DNA from: a virus
DNA: 56,030 bases
Virus record (IMG/VR): IMGVR_UViG_3300030380_002075
Span: 1 to 56,030 of that record
Strand: one strand, 5' to 3'
Shown here one piece after another: positions 34,847 through 41,426 of the stretch. Numbering within the stretch: position 1 is the first letter of the stretch; each line of letters begins with the position of its first letter. The notes beneath the pieces were generated by a model, which was given only the letters and a program-made list of their open reading frames with translations, searched no databases and was not told the origin of the DNA. The position numbers and the translations under genes are program-made.

Positions 34847-34862
34847 TATCTAGCCCTCTCTC

Positions 34863-35342
34863 TTAGCTATCAGCAAATGGAGTGGCCAGTGTGCCTGATC
34901 CCAGCAAAGTACCATTAACCAGATACTCATCTGCGGCGATTGCTGTAATTTCAACGTATGATCCAGCAAGTCCACCTGTGGTAGAGCCATTCATAGAAAT
35001 CACATCGTTTGTTGCACCCGGTGCGAAACCACGAGCCTGAGATGTTGCACCTGCGGCCAACACAAGATTACCTACAAATTTGTCGGTGCCATCAGTTTTG
35101 ATGTCTAAGTCAGTTGCGGCAGTTCCAACAAAAAAGGTGTACTTGGCACCAATAGTGTCGCTAGTTGCAGATGGAAGGGTGACCGCACCGTCAGCATCGT
35201 TGATTTCAATGATACGACCAACGTGGTCAGCATAGGTTAGAGTAGTTTCAGCAGTGATATTTACTACAGCAGTTGAACCAACTGCGGTAAATCCGCGCTC
35301 AGATCTCACTGGACCTGAAAAAGTAGTTTGACCCATTGTCAT
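34863..35342 (-). CDS. Putative capsid decoration/head fibre-like protein
   Basis: A 159-aa beta-rich protein (TLTYADHVGRIIEINDADGA ... GAKYTFFVGTAATDLDIKTD) resembling the beta domains of head decoration or fibre proteins. It is encoded right after the capsid gene and its terminator. Two starts are possible: ATG at 35342 or the second ATG at 35336; AGGAG is 7 nt before the latter, which fits better. Confidence 0.65.
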   Translation of the reverse strand: MTMGQTTFSGPVRSERGFTAVGSTAVVNITAETTLTYADHVGRIIEINDADGAVTLPSATSDTIGAKYTFFVGTAATDLDIKTDGTDKFVGNLVLAAGATSQARGFAPGATNDVISMNGSTTGGLAGSYVEITAIAADEYLVNGTLLGSGTLATPFADS

Positions 35343-35405
35343 CTCCTGTCTTGGGTTGCGTCAACCGCCCAATGCGGTTGTCAGAGACAATTAAATCTTA
35401 CAACA

Positions 35406-35435
35406 AAAAAGGGCGACTTAATAGCCGCCCTTTTT
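35406..35435 (-). terminator. Terminator after the major capsid gene
   Basis: AAAAAGGGCG pairs with CGCCCTTTTT around a 10-nt loop; on the minus strand it ends in six T. It would stop part of the transcripts after the capsid gene and so lower expression of later tail genes relative to capsid. Confidence 0.8.
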
Positions 35436-35452
35436 ATCAAGGATGTTAATCC

Positions 35453-36361
35453 TTATGCCGCGCCGGCTGTGCCGAATACGGACCGCCAGTCTGAGACGCC
35501 AAAGCTGTAACGCTCACGGGCCTTAAACCGCATATTTCCGGTGTCAAAGTCACCTTCCATAGCAGTCTTGATTGGCGAACGGTTAAAGTATTTAAAACCG
35601 TTAGGTGCATCAGTCATGACAAAGAACGCATCGGTGTCTGTTAAGAAATGGTTAACTACTGCCCCTTCGGGAAGCATACCCATGTTCTTCAGAGCGTTTG
35701 CGTCGTTGTCTGCTGTAGCTGAACGGAGGTTAGAGTTCAGAACGCGCTCTGCAATAAACTGAAGTTCCTTTGGAATAATCAGTTTAGTGCCGCGAACTGC
35801 AATCTTAAGTCCACGCTCATCCGTAAATCCAGCAATGTCGATCAGCATTTGCTCAAGAGAAGTCTCGTTGAGATCAGCCGCTACGGACAACTGGTTACGT
35901 TGATTTCCAGACAGGGACGGATGCGCTGATGAACACAGTGCCGCACCATCTCCCACAGGGAAGGTGGTGTCGAACGCATTGTTCAAAATAGCCGCCGCCT
36001 TGATCTGCTTAGTCTGTGCCATTGAACGAGCAAGGGCTCTCGTATATCGAGAGGCCAGACGATCATATAGATTGTCCTCGATAGCTTCCTCCGTAATTGA
36101 GAAGGCCAGTGCGATTGTCTCGTGTGTGTAACGAGCAGTATACGTCTCTTGTGCATCGTCAAATGTGATGGCAGAGCCTTCACCCTTGACTGGTGCAGTA
36201 GAGAAACCACCCAGCATTACTTCTTCTTCAAACGCACGATCCGAAGATTCTTCTGTGAAGATCTCGGCGTGTTCGTTCTCGTAACGCGAATATTCCATCC
36301 CGAACAGGGCATTAAGGCCCGGTTCAAGCTCTTTCGCTAATTGTGCGCGAGAGATTGCCAT
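35453..36361 (-). CDS. Major capsid protein
   Basis: A 302-aa protein of the HK97-fold, Mu gpT-like type. It has an N-terminal helical arm (LAKELEPGLNALFGMEYSRY), a TARYTHETIALAFSITEEAI spine-helix region, a CSSAHPSLSG loop and a beta-rich end (MRFKARERYSFGVSDWRSVF). It has a strong ribosome site (AAGGAG). Scaffold upstream and terminator downstream support the assignment. No N-terminal prohead protease site or protease gene is visible. Confidence 0.85.
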   Translation of the reverse strand: MAISRAQLAKELEPGLNALFGMEYSRYENEHAEIFTEESSDRAFEEEVMLGGFSTAPVKGEGSAITFDDAQETYTARYTHETIALAFSITEEAIEDNLYDRLASRYTRALARSMAQTKQIKAAAILNNAFDTTFPVGDGAALCSSAHPSLSGNQRNQLSVAADLNETSLEQMLIDIAGFTDERGLKIAVRGTKLIIPKELQFIAERVLNSNLRSATADNDANALKNMGMLPEGAVVNHFLTDTDAFFVMTDAPNGFKYFNRSPIKTAMEGDFDTGNMRFKARERYSFGVSDWRSVFGTAGAA

Positions 36362-36372
36362 TACCTATCTCC

Positions 36373-37020
36373 TTAAATGCCAGTAGATGCCGCTGTAGTC
36401 TGAGAATCAGAACTAGAGCAAGGCGCATTATGATGAAAGTTAAGCCGAACTACATAATTAACTCCGGCCGCGTCATAGTCCAAGTTCGCTACGTCGCCAG
36501 TAAGGCCAACGACACGAAGTGGCAATGTTGCAGTTGTTGCAACCCCTGAGATATCTAACTCAGCGGTGGAACGACCAGTGTTTGTAGAACCCGATGTAGC
36601 GGTTGCCATTGGAGCATTAGCAAAGACATTGGTCTGTGCTGTTGCTTTGTCGGTTGAGCTACCATCTGCGGCTATCATGAACAACTGATTTGGGTTGTCC
36701 GCAACGAAAGCTTTGACAGGAAAATTCGTGTCAACGCTTACGTTATTGGCACCCGGCCAGAAGTTTTTAAAGACAGTCTTTTTAGAAGAACTATCTACAT
36801 ATTCCACGCCCATCAGAACGCCCAGTAAAGGTACTGTTCCACCATTGGCATTACCAACAATATCTACCACACCAGCGGCCAGTGGAATAACTGGGGAATA
36901 CTGGAAAATAGCGTTAGTATTGTTACTGGCAATTTCATACTGAGTTACCCCAGTGGTGTTTGCACCTGAACCGTTCAACCCGATAGGACGTAGACCAAAC
37001 GCAGTATCTTGGTTTGCCAT
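36373..37020 (-). CDS. Capsid-associated structural protein
   Basis: A 215-aa protein starting MANQDTAFGLRPIGLNGSGA, a recognisable opening of marine phage head proteins, followed by beta-rich sequence (AAGVVDIVGNANGG, VPLLGVLMGVEYVD). It lies between the scaffold-side genes and the capsid gene and is probably a minor capsid or decoration protein. It has a strong AGGAG ribosome site. Confidence 0.7.
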   Translation of the reverse strand: MANQDTAFGLRPIGLNGSGANTTGVTQYEIASNNTNAIFQYSPVIPLAAGVVDIVGNANGGTVPLLGVLMGVEYVDSSSKKTVFKNFWPGANNVSVDTNFPVKAFVADNPNQLFMIAADGSSTDKATAQTNVFANAPMATATSGSTNTGRSTAELDISGVATTATLPLRVVGLTGDVANLDYDAAGVNYVVRLNFHHNAPCSSSDSQTTAASTGI

Positions 37021-37047
37021 TAGGCCATCTCCTATTTAGTGGGACCC

Positions 37048-37524
37048 TTACTTATTGCGAGGGCCACCAAAAGTTACACGTTGTTGCCGATCAGGATTAC
37101 TGATCCGCATCGTAGAGTGTTGATTCTCCCGCATCATATCGTGATCCACAGCTTCCATCTGATCTGAATTACGCTGACGAAAATACGCCGTGCGTTCCTC
37201 AATCGTTTCTACTGGGATCCTTGCGAGGATCAACCCGCCAACACCAAACACGCCTTCATATTTACCTGTATCTATAACCGGTGCTTCAAAGTCCGGGTAC
37301 TCGTCCGCACGGACTAATTCCCATCCCTCTCTTAGCTTTGCACTGATATTCTTGCGGTCATCAAAACCACGAGTCTCAGCGCGAATCCACCGATGCTTAA
37401 ACCCATCTGGGGCAGGCGGCGCGTCCAACATGGACGGTGGAGCCCACGGCTTACGCTGTTCCGTCTTAGCTCTCGTTTCACTAGCGCGGGAAGCCCGACT
37501 TACCGTTTTCGTTTCTTCAGTCAT
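37048..37524 (-). CDS. Conserved head-region hypothetical protein
   Basis: A 158-aa charged protein. A disordered N-terminus leads to FKHRWIRAETRGFDDRKNIS and YEGVFGVGGLILARIPVE, a compact module common beside marine phage scaffold genes. It may be an assembly cofactor. It follows the scaffold gene by 2 nt. Confidence 0.7.
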   Translation of the reverse strand: MTEETKTVSRASRASETRAKTEQRKPWAPPSMLDAPPAPDGFKHRWIRAETRGFDDRKNISAKLREGWELVRADEYPDFEAPVIDTGKYEGVFGVGGLILARIPVETIEERTAYFRQRNSDQMEAVDHDMMRENQHSTMRISNPDRQQRVTFGGPRNK

Positions 37525-37526
37525 GC

Positions 37527-38414
37527 TTAGTTCCTCACGTATTTCGCGTATTCTTCAAGTGGCACTCCTAGTTTTTTAGCCATAGTGACTTGGGTCTTGG
37601 AGAGACGGACCTTTCCTGTACTGCGCCCAGTTGCTTTTCCGCGGGATACAGAAGCCACCGTCTGGGCGGGACGGCGAGCTTCACCCGAATTCTTCAACTT
37701 ATGAGGGAATTCATCCGCCATACGTCGGTCTAATTCATTGTAGTAATCATCTGACTGCGGGTCAAATCCTTCCGTTTCCACAAGTTTTTTGTGAATACCA
37801 AAAACCGCATAAGTCATTGCTTCGTCCTGACCGAACCACTCATTACGCTCTGCCCAATCCTCTGCTTTAGGATCTGGACGACGCGGCTGTTGCGCCGGCA
37901 TAGGTTGTTGAACTTGTGCCTGCTGTTGAGCTTCATGTTGCTGGGCGTATCGTTCTTGCTGAACTTTAGCCTGCTTTGCTCGATCATTCTCAATCGCTAA
38001 GGTGGTGATTTTACGTTGAGCCTCTATAACTCCGGCCGTGTCACCCATCTCAATCGCACGAGCAAGTTCCTGCTCTGCCGCGGTGGTTTGAGTTTCTATA
38101 CGCCCCGCATATTCATTGACGTAATTGTCGCTCAGATTGTTCATGCGCTTCTTGAGATCTTCTGCCTCCGTTTGCACTTGTTGTGCATAACGAATTGCCT
38201 CTTCCCGCTCACGTTCCGCGGTACGCATTTTTTTGGTTAAACGATCAATGCGCTTTTGCGTTGCATTATTCGCTTTTTCAAAATTATCATCTTCCTCAGA
38301 CGCAGAAACTTCGACTGAATTTTCTTCAGGTTGTTCAACCTGAAGGTCTACCTCGGTTTCTTCTGCACCTTCAATGTCCAGTTCAATTTGATTGTCGTCT
38401 CTTTCTTCTGCCAT
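37527..38414 (-). CDS. Putative scaffolding protein
   Basis: A 295-aa protein with an acidic N-terminus, a long coiled coil (residues about 40-160), a Gln/Pro-rich linker (VQQPMPAQQPRRP), and a basic C-terminus (GKVRLSKTQVTMAKKLGVPL). This order, an acidic coiled coil ending in a small basic helical hook, is the layout of phage scaffolds. It lies directly upstream of the capsid genes. Confidence 0.75.
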   Translation of the reverse strand: MAEERDDNQIELDIEGAEETEVDLQVEQPEENSVEVSASEEDDNFEKANNATQKRIDRLTKKMRTAEREREEAIRYAQQVQTEAEDLKKRMNNLSDNYVNEYAGRIETQTTAAEQELARAIEMGDTAGVIEAQRKITTLAIENDRAKQAKVQQERYAQQHEAQQQAQVQQPMPAQQPRRPDPKAEDWAERNEWFGQDEAMTYAVFGIHKKLVETEGFDPQSDDYYNELDRRMADEFPHKLKNSGEARRPAQTVASVSRGKATGRSTGKVRLSKTQVTMAKKLGVPLEEYAKYVRN

Positions 38415-38423
38415 GATTAACCC

Positions 38424-38843
38424 TTAGAAATGTAAAACGTCTGCCGGATCGAGAATTCGAGCCAGAATTTCATCGTCGTTAAGAATCCGAACTTCGCCCC
38501 CGTCGATGTTGAAACGAGAGCCAGAGTATCGGGCAAACATTACCCAATCCTTCTCTTGGCACCACGCTCCATCCGGAAACTTATCGGTATCTTTGTATGC
38601 TAATGCTCCTACTTTAAGAACATAGCCAACTTGAGTAGAAACCTGCTGTTTCTCTATGGTTTTGTCAGCCAGAAGAATTCCACCTTCTGTCTTTCCTTTA
38701 CCACTATATGGCAGGATTAGTATTCGCCAACCAGTTGGAGTTGGGAGTCTTTCTAAGAGAGTTGCCCCAATTGCCTCGGGATCAAGAAACGTTTTACGTT
38801 CCTCCGTATATGCTTCTTCTAGCGTTGAGACTTCTTCAGTCAT
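38424..38843 (-). CDS. GroES-like co-chaperonin (Cpn10)
   Basis: A 139-aa protein. From residue about 35 it follows Cpn10: PTPTGWRILILPYSGKGKTE with the mobile loop GGILLAD (residues about 54-60), then VGYVLKVGALAYKD, DWVMFARYSGSRF and ILNDDEILARI. It would cap host GroEL to help fold the phage capsid protein, like T4 gp31. The N-terminal 30-residue acidic extension is extra. It sits next to the scaffold and capsid genes and overlaps the upstream gene by 8 nt. Confidence 0.85.
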   Translation of the reverse strand: MTEEVSTLEEAYTEERKTFLDPEAIGATLLERLPTPTGWRILILPYSGKGKTEGGILLADKTIEKQQVSTQVGYVLKVGALAYKDTDKFPDGAWCQEKDWVMFARYSGSRFNIDGGEVRILNDDEILARILDPADVLHF

Positions 38844-39033
38844 CTATTTGCTCCTGTTTATCTAGCAGGCCCTTGAGTTCCTGTTCGACGTGATCGAGGG
38901 CAGTCATCATGCCCATCATTTCACGGTAATGTTCCATTGTTTTCACGCCGTTATATTGCAGGCAGTCTACAATGGCCGTCCGCTGATCCCGGATAATCCG
39001 AAATACAGCTTCGGACAAGTATATATCACTCAT
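38836..39033 (-). CDS. Small helical hypothetical protein
   Basis: A 65-aa helical protein (YLSEAVFRIIRDQRTAIVDC ... EQELKGLLDKQEQIDD). It is common before GroES/scaffold genes in related phages. It has no good ribosome site of its own except GGTGA in the arm of the inverted repeat at 39038-39094. It overlaps the GroES-like gene by 8 nt. Confidence 0.65.
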   Translation of the reverse strand: MSDIYLSEAVFRIIRDQRTAIVDCLQYNGVKTMEHYREMMGMMTALDHVEQELKGLLDKQEQIDD

Positions 39034-39037
39034 TATC

Positions 39038-39094
39038 TTATATCACCGCATTTTATCTTAGATAGTCCCATATATAGCATAGGCGCGGTGATAA
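39038..39094 (-). promoter_or_regulatory. Inverted repeat with possible promoter before the GroES-scaffold-capsid genes
   Basis: TTATATCACCGC (39038-39049) and GCGGTGATAA (39085-39094) can pair apart from a two-base bulge. The loop holds TATGCTATATAT (minus strand), an extended -10-like sequence. The downstream arm contains GGTGA, the only ribosome-site-like sequence before the next start. It may be an operator, an RNA hairpin masking the start, or both. Confidence 0.4.
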
Positions 39095-39098
39095 GTAA

Positions 39099-39542
39099 CT
39101 AAACTACTGCTCTCATGCGGTTTACTAACCGATTTGCGCGGTTGGTGACCTGTTTATACCACAAACTGTCTACCATTTCGTCTGCGGCTTTTTGCCAGTC
39201 TCGGGCATCAACACCGGATTTCATGCCGACGAACTTACCCATTCTGGTTGCGCCGAGGTTAAACATCATATTAGCGATGATTAATTGAACCTCGTCAGGC
39301 AACATGTCAAAGTCTGGATACAGTCGCAAGCAGTCGTTATAAGTGATTTGAACATCGTCTTCAAACGCCTCTGCAACTCTCTCTTCGTTAATTTTTTCAC
39401 CAACATCACAACCGTACTCTGGGTCGGTATCGCGTATTAGATGGCCTATGCCGAAAGTCGGATACCCAAGATGATCCAAATACACCTCGTGTATGCAACC
39501 CTCATCGCTCTCCAATTCTATTCTTAATTGTTCTGTATTCAT
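39099..39542 (-). CDS. T4-type lysozyme (endolysin, GH24)
   Basis: A 147-aa muramidase cleaving peptidoglycan at lysis. The catalytic triad of T4 lysozyme is reproduced with exact spacing: E14, D23 and T29 (SDEGCIHEVYLDHLGYPTFG), followed by IGH. The helical C-terminal lobe has NMMFNLGATRM. No signal peptide is seen, so release needs a holin, which the next gene upstream supplies; the two overlap by 4 nt. Confidence 0.92.
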   Translation of the reverse strand: MNTEQLRIELESDEGCIHEVYLDHLGYPTFGIGHLIRDTDPEYGCDVGEKINEERVAEAFEDDVQITYNDCLRLYPDFDMLPDEVQLIIANMMFNLGATRMGKFVGMKSGVDARDWQKAADEMVDSLWYKQVTNRANRLVNRMRAVV

Positions 39543-39934
39543 TTCGTAAGTCCTTGTTTCTTTTCATAGGTACGAAGCCCACCGAGCCCGAGCATACCAA
39601 GAAGGACAGTCATCAACGAGTCCATATCGAACGTAGGGATTTCAGGTACCGGTGACCCATACCACGTAATTCCAAAAATAATGAGTGGAGCAAGCACGAA
39701 GTGATATGCCAACGCGACTCCGCAGGTCCATCCAATGAAGGGTCGCCATCCTGCGACGAAGATTGATTTATGTTTTGCTTCTTCTCTGTTGACAAGGATT
39801 TGTTGCATTGCGGCTTCGTGCGCGTGTTTTTCAGCCATTGTTGAAATTTCGTGGGCCAAAGCATTTTTTTGATCCTTGTCTTCAATAAACTTGTCTAGCA
39901 GTCCTGTTACTGGACCGATAAGTGCTTGTATCAT
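39539..39934 (-). CDS. Holin of the 3-TM (GTA/Holin_3TMs) family
   Basis: A 131-aa membrane protein. A helical N-terminus is followed by AGWRPFIGWTCGVALAYHFV with LAPLIIFGITWY and a C-terminal MTVLLGMLGLGGLRTYEKK, the pattern of the GTA-type holin family. Two to three membrane segments are visible. It would make the hole through which the lysozyme passes and is coupled to it by an ATGA overlap. Confidence 0.85.
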   Translation of the reverse strand: MIQALIGPVTGLLDKFIEDKDQKNALAHEISTMAEKHAHEAAMQQILVNREEAKHKSIFVAGWRPFIGWTCGVALAYHFVLAPLIIFGITWYGSPVPEIPTFDMDSLMTVLLGMLGLGGLRTYEKKQGLTK

Positions 39935-39938
39935 ACAA

Positions 39939-40145
39939 CTACCTCAAAATTTTACTGTCTTTAGCATTGACCCATTCCGGGATGCAATATGCCTGTACTT
40001 TACGCCTTGTCCAATAGTTATAACGAGTTCGGCTAACTCGTTCTGCAAAATAGTTACACCTGTTAATAGAATAAAAATACGCTTTTTTATCAGGTATGAC
40101 CGTTCCATCGGCAGTCATCACGATCAGTGCAAACACATAAATCAC
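39939..40145 (-). CDS. Small protein of the lysis cluster (GTG start)
   Basis: A 68-aa protein with a short hydrophobic N-terminus (VIYVFALIVMTADG) that could be a signal sequence or anchor, then a basic soluble part with two Cys. It lies between the holin and the EF-hand membrane protein. A spanin or lysis-accessory role is possible but unproven. GTG start with AGGAAG 7 nt upstream. Confidence 0.65.
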   Translation of the reverse strand: MIYVFALIVMTADGTVIPDKKAYFYSINRCNYFAERVSRTRYNYWTRRKVQAYCIPEWVNAKDSKILR

Positions 40146-40148
40146 TGG

Positions 40149-40463
40149 TCACTTCCTACTCATCCATGCCGTAGTGCCCATGTACGCACCGACGATACCG
40201 GCTCCTGAAATGTAGAAAAGGTTACTGATATCTGACAAAGCTTGAACTCGCTCTATGGGCACAAAAAACATTGCCGCCGTAAACGCACCCATAGCAATTA
40301 AAGTGAACCGCGCCATACGAAGTTGCGCTAAGTTTTTACGTAAAGAAGTCTCAGTTTCTTTAATAGCTTTTACGTGCGATAACTCTTCATCGCTAACAAT
40401 GCCGTCACCGTCTTCATCATATTCAGCATAGACCGATTCTTTTTGAAGTTTTTTCTGAGCCAT
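40149..40463 (-). CDS. EF-hand membrane protein of the lysis cluster
   Basis: A 104-aa protein. Residues 16-27 (DEDGDGIVSDEE) form a canonical EF-hand loop with ligands D16, D18, D20, S24 and E27 and Gly21. Two membrane helices follow: ARFTLIAMGAFTAAMFFVPI and the stretch around FYISGAGIVGAYMGTTAW. It is a small two-TM, holin- or antiholin-sized protein with a calcium-binding head, beside holin and lysozyme. A calcium-sensing lysis regulator is an attractive inference. Confidence 0.75.
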   Translation of the reverse strand: MAQKKLQKESVYAEYDEDGDGIVSDEELSHVKAIKETETSLRKNLAQLRMARFTLIAMGAFTAAMFFVPIERVQALSDISNLFYISGAGIVGAYMGTTAWMSRK

Positions 40464-40651
40464 TACGACATCTCTCCCTGAATCTGGTTAGTGGGTACGC
40501 ACACCACATTGTAGTTTACAAACGGCTTACCAATCTTTTGAACCATCTGCTCTCCTGCGTACAGGCACTCTATGTGCGTGGAATGTATCTCAAGAATCCT
40601 AAAATAAAATGTCATGTCTGCAACAAAGATTCCCAGCAATACCCAAGACAT
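40463..40651 (-). CDS. Small protein with N-terminal membrane/signal segment
   Basis: A 62-aa protein starting MSWVLLGIFVADMTFYF, a probable signal anchor, then a soluble tail with two Cys (ECLYAGE, VVCVPTN). The chosen ATG overlaps the previous stop (TGATG) and has AAGG upstream; a longer frame lacks a ribosome site. It sits in the lysis cluster; an inner-membrane spanin-like role is possible. Confidence 0.65.
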   Translation of the reverse strand: MSWVLLGIFVADMTFYFRILEIHSTHIECLYAGEQMVQKIGKPFVNYNVVCVPTNQIQGEMS

Positions 40652-41100
40652 CACCTTCCCTTCATAGCAATGAGAGTAAGTAAGAGCCAAATGCCACCAG
40701 CGACGGTGAGGCAACCGATAAGTACAAGAGCAGTATAAATAAGTCCGTTCTTAACGGCTTTCTTCTTAGCCAGTTTGCGAGCCTTTTCACGTTCTTCGGC
40801 CTTTCGCTTCATCTCTTTCCGGTTGCGAATAAAGGTTTGATAATCGTCCCAAAGGCCGGCGCGTCCACAGTATATGAATAACTGCTTGATTTCATACTCT
40901 TTTTTCTTGATATCCTCTAGAGCCCAAAACGCCTCCATTGATCCTTGTGCAGATTCTTTTTCTAACTCATCGTGCGCGTCGGCTAACTGAGTCAGTTGCT
41001 TTCCCATTTGGCCCACGGACGTAACGTGACCAGCTAGCTCTTTGATGCCCTTGATTGCCTGATTCGCAAGCTCGATAGCGGCGATGGCCTCAAAGATCAT
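40651..41100 (-). CDS. Helical protein with C-terminal membrane segment
   Basis: A 149-aa protein. A long helical, partly coiled-coil body (residues 1-110, very Lys/Glu-rich near KEMKRKAEEREKARKLAKKK) ends in one strong membrane helix (LIYTALVLIGCLTVAGGIWL). A single-TM protein with a long coiled coil next to holin and lysozyme suggests an i-spanin-like role or membrane contact in assembly; not proven. Confidence 0.65.
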   Translation of the reverse strand: MIFEAIAAIELANQAIKGIKELAGHVTSVGQMGKQLTQLADAHDELEKESAQGSMEAFWALEDIKKKEYEIKQLFIYCGRAGLWDDYQTFIRNRKEMKRKAEEREKARKLAKKKAVKNGLIYTALVLIGCLTVAGGIWLLLTLIAMKGR

Positions 41101-41228
41101 TAGAAGATTCCCCTAAACCTCTGCGGTCTAGCTATCTTACTAAATCTTTTAACAAAGCCCCCCTTCGCCGCCTTCATTAGCGGCTTTTGAGGCTTCTTGT
41201 CTGTACTAGACTCTTTTTTTAAAGGCAT
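41100..41228 (-). CDS. Tiny basic protein with AKGG motif
   Basis: A 42-aa basic protein (MPLKKESSTDKKPQKPLMKA followed by AKGGFVKRFSKI). It is joined to both neighbours by TAATG overlaps (41100 and 41226-41228), which strongly supports translation. It shares the AKGG motif with several virion-region proteins. Function is unknown. Confidence 0.7.
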   Translation of the reverse strand: MPLKKESSTDKKPQKPLMKAAKGGFVKRFSKIARPQRFRGIF

Positions 41229-41425
41229 TACGTAATGCCTTTGTAGTTCCCGCCACGTTTAGCCGCGCCCATACCACGAGCTACTCCATCTGGCACGTTC
41301 ATTGGAGCCTCTGGTAGCTCCTTATCGCTGGCATAAGGAATCTTACCCTGACCCTTTATGTCTGCATAATTTTGAGGAGTTGGACCCGCACCGGGTGTGT
41401 TTGTAACAATCTTTACTCTGGACAT
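41228..41425 (-). CDS. Small hypothetical protein after the portal gene
   Basis: A 65-aa protein (MSRVKIVTNTPGAGPTPQNY ... GAAKRGGNYKGIT), Gly/Pro-rich and probably disordered. The ATG is preceded by GAGGAAATTAA and lies one base beyond the portal stop; the longer frame upstream runs inside the portal gene and is rejected. Function is unknown; the end (AAKRGG) weakly echoes the AKGG motif. Confidence 0.7.
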   Translation of the reverse strand: MSRVKIVTNTPGAGPTPQNYADIKGQGKIPYASDKELPEAPMNVPDGVARGMGAAKRGGNYKGIT

Positions 41426-41426
41426 T

